From: Ga0077536 sp035325705 | GTDB lineage: Bacteria; Pseudomonadota; Gammaproteobacteria; Ga0077536 | NCBI GenBank assembly: GCA_035325705.1 | Contig: DAOKZI010000001.1 | Span: 310,001-374,000 of the forward strand | DNA length: 64,000 nt | Direction of reading: 5' to 3' | In this document: piece after piece, positions 57,049 through 64,000 of the stretch | Layout of the letters: each line of letters opens with the position of its first letter | How positions within the stretch are numbered: position 1 is the stretch's first letter | Made by a program: the position numbers and the translations under genes | Notes under the pieces: generated by a model | Seen by the model: only the letters and a program-made list of their open reading frames with translations | What the model was told of the DNA's origin: nothing | Databases searched by the model: none

Positions 57049-57049
57049 G

Positions 57050-58129
57050 TCAGTAGATCCCGTTGTCGATGGCGAGGCCGGTGTGGGCGAGCGGCTGCGG
57101 GTCCGCGAGGCCGTCCTGGGCCGCGCCGAGGTCGACGCGTATCGCGCCGTCGCGTTCGAGGACGTTGGGCAGGAAGCCGCTCGGATCGAGCCTGTGCATC
57201 AGCACCTGGCCGCGCTCGCCGGGCGCCACGCGCGCGGTGAGACGGCTGGCGCCGTCGGGGCTTTCGTGGTCGCTTGCGGGCACGATGCGCACGACCAACC
57301 GCGCGCTGTCCGGCACGTAGATCGGCGGCGTGTCGCGGACGGGCCCGGCCGCGGCCTCGTGACTGACGCCGAACAGCGTGTTGCCGTACCCGGCGAGACA
57401 GCGCGCCTGCGGGAAGGCCGCGGCGATCGTGCGCATCGCGTCCGCGGCGAGCGGCATGCCTCCGAGGTAGAGGAAACCGATGCGTGCACGCAGGTTTTCG
57501 TCGAGGCGCGGCGCGAGCGCGGCGAGCACTACCGGCGTCGCGAACAGGTGCGCGATCCGCTGCGTGCGCAACACGCGCAAGGCCTGCTCGAGCACGTGCT
57601 CGAGGTAGCGGTCGCGGGCGAGCGAGCGCGGCGCGAGGCGCCTGAACCAGCGTGGATCGAAATCGACGCTGAAAGCGTCGGCACCGGTCGTGCGCTCGGC
57701 AATGCGCTGCGCGGCCTTGCCGATCGCGTGCGGACCTCCGGGCCCGAGCCACAGCCAGCGCCCATCGCCGAAGTCGTGGCCGCCGCAGCGCTGCAGGAAC
57801 GGCGTGACGAAAGCCGCTTCGAAATCGGCGCGCGCATAGGCGATCGGTCGCGGCTCGCCGCTGGTGCCGCCCGTTTCGGCGAACACCAGTCCGTGCGACT
57901 CGCGCACCGCGCGCGGCAGGAAGTGTTCGACGGGGTGGCGCGACAGATCGGCCGGATCGAAGGCGCCGAACACCGCGAGATCCGCGAGGCCCTGGACCTG
58001 CGCCCGCACGTCGATGCCTAGGGCCCGTTCGCGCGCGAGCCAGTACGCACTGCCGTCGACGGGATCGAAATGCGCGGCGAGGATCGCCCGCAGGCGCTCC
58101 TCGATGCGCGCGACGCAACCCGTGCTCAC
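57050..58129 (-). CDS. LuxE/PaaK-like acyl-adenylate-forming protein
   Basis: A 359 aa protein. The phosphate-binding loop is FAETGGTSGEPRPIAYARAD, characteristic of adenylate-forming LuxE (acyl-protein synthetase) and PaaK enzymes. A later block IGFLYLGGMPLAADAMRTIA, then AGYGNTLFG, fits the ANL core. The GTG at 58129 overlaps the transporter stop (GTGA). No LuxC-type acyl reductase is here, so a different reductase, probably the 60219-61748 protein, would use its product. Substrate acid unknown. Confidence 0.75.
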   Translation of the reverse strand: MSTGCVARIEERLRAILAAHFDPVDGSAYWLARERALGIDVRAQVQGLADLAVFGAFDPADLSRHPVEHFLPRAVRESHGLVFAETGGTSGEPRPIAYARADFEAAFVTPFLQRCGGHDFGDGRWLWLGPGGPHAIGKAAQRIAERTTGADAFSVDFDPRWFRRLAPRSLARDRYLEHVLEQALRVLRTQRIAHLFATPVVLAALAPRLDENLRARIGFLYLGGMPLAADAMRTIAAAFPQARCLAGYGNTLFGVSHEAAAGPVRDTPPIYVPDSARLVVRIVPASDHESPDGASRLTARVAPGERGQVLMHRLDPSGFLPNVLERDGAIRVDLGAAQDGLADPQPLAHTGLAIDNGIY

Positions 58130-60222
58130 GGCGCCACCGCTGCACGCACGCGCCGCCACGCGATCAGCGTCGGCAGCAGGCAGGTGTCCGAGGCCCAGGC
58201 CGTCGCCACGGCGATCGCGGCCAGCAGCCCGAACTGCCGGATCGGCACCAGTTCGCAGGCGGTCAGCGTCGCGAACGCGAGGCCCACCGACAGCGAGGTG
58301 ATGCCGAGCGCGGGTCCGACTTCGGCCAGCGCCAGCTCGACGTCGCCGCGCTCGCGCAGCGCGTGCAGCAGGTAGATCGCGTCATCGACGACGAGGCCGA
58401 GGATCACGCTGCCGACGAAGAGATTGATCGCGTTGAGCGGGATCTCCAGCCACACCATCGCGCCCGCCGTCACCAGCAGCGGCATGAAGGTCGCGAGCGC
58501 GGCGAGCGCGACCAGCGACGGCGTGCGGAAGAACGGCCACAGCAGCAGGCAGGCGACGACGAGCCCGGCGAGCAGCGTCAGCGCCTGGACGTGGAGCAGG
58601 CGGTCCTGCGCCTCGAGGATCAGGGGGATCAGGCCCGTCACCGTCAGGCTCAGATCCGGCGTCGCGACGGCCGCCCAGCGCTTGCGGATGTCGTCGGCGA
58701 GCGCCGGCCAGCGACGGGCCCGATCGTCGGCGGCGACGTTGCGCAGCCGCAGGGAAATACGGGTCGCCGTGCGCCCCGCATCGAAGAAGGCGCTGCCGAG
58801 CGGTGAGTCGGCCGCGGCGCTGGCCACCTGCAGCAGCTCGTAGCCCGCGACCACATTCGTCATCTCGGGGATTTCACGCAGCGACACCAGGAAGCGCTCG
58901 ATCGCCGCGCGTGCCGGCGGCGCGTCGATACGGCCCGCGCGCGCCCGGATCACGAGGTCGGCGACCAGCAGGCCGCTGAAGCGCGCCTCGATGTCTCGAT
59001 AGTCGCGGACCAGCGGCGCGTCGTCGGCGAAGAAGCGCAGTGCGTCCGGCTCGCGCTCGAGTCGCGGCAGACTCGCCGCCGCGGCCAACGCGAGCACCAC
59101 CAGCACGACGCTGACGCGCCGGCGCCAGACGTGCGAGGGTATTGCGCGCGGCAGCTTCACGGCCGGCACCTGCGCCAAGTCGCCGCACGCGGCGAGCAAC
59201 GCCGGCACGAACAACATCGAGGTCAGGAAGGTGCACGCCACGGCCGCCGGCATCGCGAAGCCCATGCGCGCGACGATCGCTTGCGGCGCGTTGGCAAAGG
59301 CGAGGCAGCCGAGAGCGGTGGTCGTGGTCGCGATCGCGAGGGGCCGCAGAACCTGCGGCCACGCGCTGCGCAGCCGCCAGGCGCCATCGTCGCGGCGCGC
59401 GAAGAGATGTATCGCGGTCGTCAGGCTGACGCAGAAGACGAGCGGCACCAGGAGCAGCGTCAGCAGATTCACCGACAGGCCGATGAGCCCGCACAGCGCG
59501 AGCGCATAGAGCACGGACAGCGCGAGGCCCGCGAAGACGGCGAATGCGGCCTGGGGAGACCGGAAGAACCACAGCAGCAGCGCGGCGGAGGCGGCCAGCA
59601 GCAGGCAGGCCACGCGCCTCAGATCGCCGGCGATCGCCTGTTTCAGGGTTTCGCCGAACAGCGCGGTGCCCGCATAGCGCGGCGTCGCCCCCAGCGCGGC
59701 GAGCCCGGCGCGCAGCGCGGCGAGCGTCGCCGCCTGTGCATCGCGCTGCGCCGGATCGAGCAGCAGCAGCAGACACAGCCAGTCGGCGTCGCGCGAGACC
59801 AGCACGTTGCGCCAGTCCGGCGCGGTGCGGGCGAAGGACTGGCGCAGATCCTCGACGTTGGCGCTCAGCGGAGGGGTCGTCGCGTCGGCGCCGAGCAGGA
59901 GCTCGGCGGGCTCGAACAGATCGAGCACGCCGTCGCGGGCCCGCAGCGCGTCGATGAGATCGTAGTAGCGCTCGAGGTTCTTCGGCGTCAGCAGCGCGCG
60001 CGGGAAGGCGGCCAGCACGGTGTCGGCATCGCCGAACGCGGCTTTCATCGCCTGGTAGTCGCGCCAGGAAGGATCGTCGCGATCGATCCAGTCCTCGTAG
60101 CTGTGGCCGATGCGGAAGCCGCCGCCGCCGAGCGCGAACAGGCCGGTGAGCGCGAACAGCAGCAGCACGCGCCGGGGATGCCCTTCGACGAGATCCAGCG
60201 TGCGCGCGACGGCTCGCCTCAC
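58126..60222 (-). CDS. MMPL/RND-family transporter
   Basis: A 698 aa protein, about the length of MmpL-type half-size RND transporters, with two blocks of transmembrane helices (residues about 18-35 with 205-345, and about 365-385 with 540-690). The proton-relay-like motif GSVILGLVVDDAIYLLHALR is in the second block. MMPL proteins export lipids or hydrophobic products. Both ends overlap neighbours by 4 bp (ATGA and GTGA), so it is part of the same transcript. Confidence 0.88.
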   Translation of the reverse strand: MRRAVARTLDLVEGHPRRVLLLFALTGLFALGGGGFRIGHSYEDWIDRDDPSWRDYQAMKAAFGDADTVLAAFPRALLTPKNLERYYDLIDALRARDGVLDLFEPAELLLGADATTPPLSANVEDLRQSFARTAPDWRNVLVSRDADWLCLLLLLDPAQRDAQAATLAALRAGLAALGATPRYAGTALFGETLKQAIAGDLRRVACLLLAASAALLLWFFRSPQAAFAVFAGLALSVLYALALCGLIGLSVNLLTLLLVPLVFCVSLTTAIHLFARRDDGAWRLRSAWPQVLRPLAIATTTTALGCLAFANAPQAIVARMGFAMPAAVACTFLTSMLFVPALLAACGDLAQVPAVKLPRAIPSHVWRRRVSVVLVVLALAAAASLPRLEREPDALRFFADDAPLVRDYRDIEARFSGLLVADLVIRARAGRIDAPPARAAIERFLVSLREIPEMTNVVAGYELLQVASAAADSPLGSAFFDAGRTATRISLRLRNVAADDRARRWPALADDIRKRWAAVATPDLSLTVTGLIPLILEAQDRLLHVQALTLLAGLVVACLLLWPFFRTPSLVALAALATFMPLLVTAGAMVWLEIPLNAINLFVGSVILGLVVDDAIYLLHALRERGDVELALAEVGPALGITSLSVGLAFATLTACELVPIRQFGLLAAIAVATAWASDTCLLPTLIAWRRVRAAVAP

Positions 60223-61748
60223 GCCGAGAGTTCCGCGAGAAGATGATCGTCGAGGCGGCCGTAGTAGAGACCGAGCAGCGCGCCGAACTTCAGCGCGAGC
60301 TCGACGTCGCCGGTGATACGCACCTGGCCGGCGAGGAAGGACGCGCGCAGATCCGCCGCGCCGCGCACGATGCGCATGAAGAGGCCGGCATCGAGCTCGT
60401 AGCGGCAGGCGACCGGCGCCCCGGCATCGGCGGCAAAGGCCGCACGCCCGCCCCCGATGCGCAGCGTCACGTCACAGGGCGACTCGCCGTGCAGGCGAAA
60501 GCCGATCGTGGCGTCGACATAGTCGTGGCGCGCGAGGAAATGCCGGCCGACCGCCCCTTCGCACAGCGCCGTGAAATAGTCGCGCGGTGCGCGGATGCCG
60601 AGCGCCGTGAGCGCGAGCGCGCCGAGCGCGGGTTCGCGCACCGCGCAGCGCGGGCATGGGCCGTCGACCTGCGCGAGATAGTCGCGCGTGAGCGCGGCGA
60701 TGTCGACGCGGCGCGCCGCCGGACGCGGTGCGAAGCACGGCGATCCGAACAAGTAGGGCGCATAGACCTGCGTGAGGCGATGGAAATGCGTCTCCAGCGC
60801 GGTGCGCGGCGCCGATTCGAACGCCGCGGCCGGCACCAGGCTCACGCCGGAGATCCCCATCGTCGCCGTGATCGCGCGTTCGAGTGCCCCTATCGGGTAG
60901 TCCTGACCGGTCAGCGCGAAGGTGGAGGCGACCGGCGGGCCGGCGCAGGCGTCGACGATGGATCCGACGACATCTTCGATCGCGACGAGATTGACCGTCG
61001 CGGCGGGATCCGCGGCAACGCGCACCGGCACGTGAAACGCCTCACCGCTACGCCGCACGCCCAGCCTGGCGAAGGCACGGCGGCCCCGCGCCTCGTCGCG
61101 GCAGCAGCATTCGCGCAGGAAGCGCAGCGCCTGCAGAAAGGCATAGAGCGTGCTGACTGCATGCGTCGCACCGACCGCGTGGCCACCGACGACGATGCTC
61201 GGCCGGTGCACGATCAGCGCGGTGCCACTACCGGGCGCGGTCGCGCGCAGCCAGCGCTCGGCGGCGAATTTCGTTTCCTCGTAGGGATTATGAAAGCGCT
61301 GGCCGAGCTCGAGATCCGCGGCGCCGAACGGGCCGCGCGCGGTGCCGGCGACGTAGGCGGTGCTCAGATGATGGAAGGCGGGAATGCCCAGAGCGCGGGC
61401 GAGATCGTAGGCGTGCTGGGTGCCGCCGAGGTTGTGCGTCGCGAGCTCGTCGGCGAGATGGGCCTCGAAGCGGGTCAGGCCGGCCGCGTGCACGAAGACC
61501 TCGGGCCGATGGCGGGCGAGCAGCGCGACGACGTCGCCATTCACCGGCCGCGCGAGATCGACGCCGACGACCTGCAGGCGCGCTGCGTCCGTGAGCCGCG
61601 CCGGCAGCGCGAAGGGCGCGAGCGCGCGGAGCAGTCGCGCTCGCTCGCCGCTGCGCACCAGCGCCGTGACGCGCCGGCCATCGCGCAGGCAGCGCGCCAG
61701 CAGGTGCTTGCCGAGATAGCCGGTCGCGCCGCTCAGCAGGACGTGCAT
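60219..61748 (-). CDS. Thioester-reductase-like SDR fused to a C-terminal SCP2-like domain
   Basis: A 509 aa protein. The N-terminal Rossmann domain has LLSGATGYLGKHLLARCL, HAAGLTRFEAHL, HHLSTAYVAGT and the Tyr/Lys pair in NPYEETKFAAERW, typical of the NAD_binding_4 fatty acyl/thioester reductase group. The C-terminal 110 residues (from about 400) include GAADLRASFLAGQVRITGDV and ALKFGALLGLYYGR, which look like a sterol carrier (SCP2) domain that binds lipid. Together this suggests reduction of an acyl thioester with lipid binding. Overlaps the transporter gene by 4 bp. Confidence 0.78.
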   Translation of the reverse strand: MHVLLSGATGYLGKHLLARCLRDGRRVTALVRSGERARLLRALAPFALPARLTDAARLQVVGVDLARPVNGDVVALLARHRPEVFVHAAGLTRFEAHLADELATHNLGGTQHAYDLARALGIPAFHHLSTAYVAGTARGPFGAADLELGQRFHNPYEETKFAAERWLRATAPGSGTALIVHRPSIVVGGHAVGATHAVSTLYAFLQALRFLRECCCRDEARGRRAFARLGVRRSGEAFHVPVRVAADPAATVNLVAIEDVVGSIVDACAGPPVASTFALTGQDYPIGALERAITATMGISGVSLVPAAAFESAPRTALETHFHRLTQVYAPYLFGSPCFAPRPAARRVDIAALTRDYLAQVDGPCPRCAVREPALGALALTALGIRAPRDYFTALCEGAVGRHFLARHDYVDATIGFRLHGESPCDVTLRIGGGRAAFAADAGAPVACRYELDAGLFMRIVRGAADLRASFLAGQVRITGDVELALKFGALLGLYYGRLDDHLLAELSA

Positions 61749-61771
61749 CGGACGGAATGGCCCGATAGCGC

Positions 61772-62647
61772 TCAGGCAGCGACGGGACGCGCGTCGTCGG
61801 GATCGACGACGTCGAGCGCCGGCAGGTGGCCGATGTAGCCGCGGGCGAGCGCCTTGGCGTACAGCGTGCCGAGGCCGAGACGCACGTCAGCGGGCATCGA
61901 GAGCGTGTCGCCGTTGGCGAACTTGCGCACGAAGTCCTCACGCACGCGGCTCGTCGGCCCGCGACCGAAGCGGCTCGCGAAGTCCATCGCCTCCTCACGG
62001 TTGGCGAGCGCCCAAGCCATGCTGGCATAGAGCAGGTTTTCGACCTGCCTGATCGTGGGAAGGCCGAGACTACGCCTGGCGACGATCAGGCCGACCGGCA
62101 GCGGCAGCCCCGTGTGCTCGGCCCAGCGCGCGCCGAGGCAACAGATTTTCTGCAGCGGCCGTTCGCGGTAATTCAGCAGCTCCTCGTGAATCAGCACGCC
62201 GGCATCGACGCGGCCGGACAGGATCGCGTCCTCGACTTCGTCGAAGGCCATCGGCACCGGCATGTAACCGGCGTAGAAGTAGTCGAGCAGAAAGGCGCCG
62301 GTGGTCGATATGCCGGGCACGGCGATGCGCCGCCCGCGTAGATCGCCAATGTCCGTCCCGGCGCGACACGCGAGCACCGGGCCATAGCCGCGACCGACAC
62401 TGGCCCCGGAAGCCAGGATTACGTAGCGCTCATCGATGGTCGGGAAGAACACCGAGGAGATCGCGCAGACCTCGTAGCGATCTTCGCGACAACTCGCGTT
62501 CAGATCCTTGATGTGCTCGTGTGCGAAGGCAAGCGACCAGCCCGCTGGCAGCGACACGCGCCCGGTTTCCAGTGCGCAGTAGTGAAAGGCGTCGTCGGGA
62601 TCGGGGGTATAGGCAAAGGTAAGCGTCGCGGAGGGTGATCGGGTCAT
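61772..62647 (-). CDS. MqnD paralogue (MqnA/MqnD-type solute-binding-fold enzyme)
   Basis: A 291 aa protein. It aligns well with MqnD: TFAYTPDPDDAFHYC against the PCPNDT motif, GASVGRGYGPVLACR, RIAVPGISTTGAFLLDYF, LIHEELLNYRE (candidate catalytic H154) and HTGLPLPVGLIVARRSLG. The canonical PCPND is changed to PDPDD, so the substrate or reaction probably differs from MqnD (50912-51721). The ATG at 62647 has a GGGAG site; an upstream extension to 62833 is not family-like. First gene of the five-gene operon, with a sigma-54 site 79-94 bp upstream. Confidence 0.83.
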   Translation of the reverse strand: MTRSPSATLTFAYTPDPDDAFHYCALETGRVSLPAGWSLAFAHEHIKDLNASCREDRYEVCAISSVFFPTIDERYVILASGASVGRGYGPVLACRAGTDIGDLRGRRIAVPGISTTGAFLLDYFYAGYMPVPMAFDEVEDAILSGRVDAGVLIHEELLNYRERPLQKICCLGARWAEHTGLPLPVGLIVARRSLGLPTIRQVENLLYASMAWALANREEAMDFASRFGRGPTSRVREDFVRKFANGDTLSMPADVRLGLGTLYAKALARGYIGHLPALDVVDPDDARPVAA

Positions 62648-62725
62648 CGGCAGTCTCCCGCGGGTGGGGTACCGGGCGCCGGCCCGAACGCGGGCGGCTG
62701 CCCGTGCCACCGCAAACAGCGACGG

Positions 62726-62741
62726 AGCAACGCTCGTGCCA
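62726..62741 (-). promoter_or_regulatory. Near-perfect sigma-54 promoter of the five-gene operon
   Basis: On the minus strand, TGGCAC (62741-62736), GAGCG, TTGCT (62730-62726) fit the consensus TGGCACG-N4-TTGCW exactly at the core positions. Transcription would begin near 62715, about 68 nt before the MqnD-paralogue ATG. It lies in the 247-bp gap between divergent genes. It is the strongest regulatory motif I can see in the window. Confidence 0.75.
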
Positions 62742-62894
62742 GCGTCGTGAGACAGGCCGATCAGGCGCTTGGCCGCGTACCGCTGCGACGCCTGCAAGTT
62801 ACGGCAACGGATTTTGCGCGACCGGGCATGCATCGCCAGCGCACGAGGAATGCGGTACTTTCCGCCGACTTCCCGCCATCGTGGTCAGACGTCG

Positions 62895-64000
62895 ATGTAT
62901 TCGCTGCGCTATCGCCTCGCCCGCTGGACGCTCGCCCACCGCGGCCTGGCCTGGGCCGCCTTTGCCCTGATCACGGCCTTCTTCGCCGCCGGCCTGCCGA
63001 AGGTCAAGCTGCAGACGATCTTCTCCGATCTGCTGCCGCAGGACGATCCTTTCGTGCAGGTCTACAAGGACCATCCCGGCTTCGGCAACCCGCTGACCGT
63101 CGCCGTGATGATCAAGCGCAAGCACGGCGACATCTACAACGCGGAGACACTCGCCAAGGTCTGGCAGTTGACGCGCGACATCGATCTCGCGCCCGGCGTC
63201 GACCACGATCTCATTCTCTCGATCGCGAGCACCAAGGCGCGCTACAGCGAATCGACCGCGAACGGCATCGACATGCGGCCGCTGATGGAGGACCGGCCGC
63301 CGGCGAGCGCCGAGGAACTCGCGCGCTTTCGCACGCTGGTCGAGAAATCGCCGAACACGCGCGTGTTCCTGATCTCGCGCGACGACAGCGCGACCTTGCT
63401 GACGGCGACCTTCATCGAGCGCCTGCTCGACTACGGCGAGGCCTTCGACTACGTGCAGAAGCTGGTCGAGGCGGCGCGCGACGCGGATCACGAGGTGCAC
63501 GTCGCCGGCCAGCCGATGCTGATCGGCTGGGTCTACCAGTACGAGACGCAGATGATCGGCATCTTCGCCGCGACGGTCGGCCTGCTCGTGCTCGCGCTCG
63601 CGCTGTACATGCGCAACACCGTCGGCATCGTCACGCCGATCATCACCAGCGCGACGGCCGGGATCTGGGCCTTCGGCCTGGTCGGCTGGCTGGACGTGTC
63701 GATCGAGCCGCTGCTGATGGTGGTGCCGCTGCTGCTGACCGCGCGCTCGTTCTCGCATTCGGTGCAGTTCACCGAGCGCTTCTACGAGGTCTATGCCCAG
63801 GTCGGCGATCGCGTGCGCGCGGCGGAGATCACCATGAGCGTGATGATGGCGCCGAGCGTCGTCGGCATCATCACCGACATCCTAGGCATCGCGATCGTCG
63901 GCTTCGCGCCGATCCCGGCGATGGTGCGCCACGCGATCTTCTGCGGCATGTGGGCGGTGTGGCTGATCCCGACCGGCGTGGTGCTGATCTCGCTGCTGCT
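62895..64000 (+). CDS. RND-family permease, N-terminal part (cut by window edge)
   Basis: About 368 residues are visible. A transmembrane helix (about 18-35) is followed by a periplasmic region with KVKLQTIFSDLLPQDDPFVQ and KDHPGFGNPLTVAVMIKRKH, then several helices (from about residue 218) with NTVGIVTPIITSATAGIWAF, VVPLLLTARSFSHSVQFTER and GIITDILGIAIVGFA. It belongs to the MMPL/RND group common in gammaproteobacterial steroid and hydrophobic-compound clusters. It is divergent from the five-gene operon, so a functional link is possible. The ATG at 62895 lacks a clear Shine-Dalgarno. Confidence 0.85.
   Translation, partial: MYSLRYRLARWTLAHRGLAWAAFALITAFFAAGLPKVKLQTIFSDLLPQDDPFVQVYKDHPGFGNPLTVAVMIKRKHGDIYNAETLAKVWQLTRDIDLAPGVDHDLILSIASTKARYSESTANGIDMRPLMEDRPPASAEELARFRTLVEKSPNTRVFLISRDDSATLLTATFIERLLDYGEAFDYVQKLVEAARDADHEVHVAGQPMLIGWVYQYETQMIGIFAATVGLLVLALALYMRNTVGIVTPIITSATAGIWAFGLVGWLDVSIEPLLMVVPLLLTARSFSHSVQFTERFYEVYAQVGDRVRAAEITMSVMMAPSVVGIITDILGIAIVGFAPIPAMVRHAIFCGMWAVWLIPTGVVLISLL

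Noticed and set aside
62648..62833. Extension of the MqnD paralogue upstream to 62833
   Set aside because: The added residues are basic and unlike the family, and the region includes the sigma-54 motif and the probable 5' leader.

Overview
The window is about 68% G+C by eye, densely packed and almost wholly coding. Gene content and order point to a Gammaproteobacterium: kdsD-kdsC-lptC-lptA-lptB-rpoN, ruvC-ruvA-ruvB-ybgC-tolQ-tolR-tolA-tolB-pal-cpoB, and a tRNA-Lys with an encoded CCA end. The species cannot be fixed from the sequence. A high-GC lineage near Nevskiales, Steroidobacterales or Chromatiales is my guess.

Layout. (1) 0-5 kb: lipopolysaccharide (Kdo and Lpt) genes leading into rpoN on the minus strand, with a MurU-like nucleotidyltransferase divergent from them. 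(2) 5-20.5 kb: an MltF-like lytic transglycosylase with a duplicated solute-binding module, then a long minus-strand block fmdB, aspS, nadA, ruvCAB, ybgC, tolQRAB, pal, cpoB, queC, then a YeeE-type transporter and tRNA-Lys. (3) 20.6-29.6 kb: a VPLPA-CTERM secreted protein and a five-gene RND efflux operon (membrane fusion protein, pump, outer-membrane factor, response regulator, kinase) with a nested palindrome upstream. (4) 30-41.9 kb: an SRPBCC protein, NnrS, a GGDEF-EAL protein, acetoacetyl-CoA synthetase, a divergent single-chain acyl-CoA carboxylase, a PepSY protein and a cytochrome b561. (5) 40.9-43.7 kb: small palindromic intergenic repeats around a frameshifted methyltransferase gene. 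(6) 43.7-49.6 kb: a P-loop protein, a sigma-54 activator, its membrane kinase, and a divergent porin plus phosphate-binding-like protein. (7) 49.7-55.5 kb: a thioredoxin-fold protein, an alpha/beta hydrolase and the futalosine menaquinone genes mqnD, mqnB, mqnE, mqnA and mqnC. (8) 55.7-64 kb: a compact five-gene operon of a MqnD paralogue, a thioester-reductase-like protein fused to an SCP2-like domain, an MMPL transporter, a LuxE/PaaK-like ligase and a class III aminotransferase, divergent from a second RND permease cut by the window end.

The most interesting part is 44-63 kb. Three intergenic sequences match the sigma-54 -24/-12 pattern: one near perfect before the five-gene operon (62726-62741, minus), and one each before the porin (47855-47870) and the menaquinone operon (49691-49706). 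A sigma-54 activator and kinase lie in the same region, and rpoN lies at the start of the window. I infer that a sigma-54 switch may control menaquinone synthesis, the porin pair and an apparently undescribed pathway. Its enzymes suggest acid activation, reduction to an aldehyde, amination and export, with a MqnD-like enzyme of unknown substrate.
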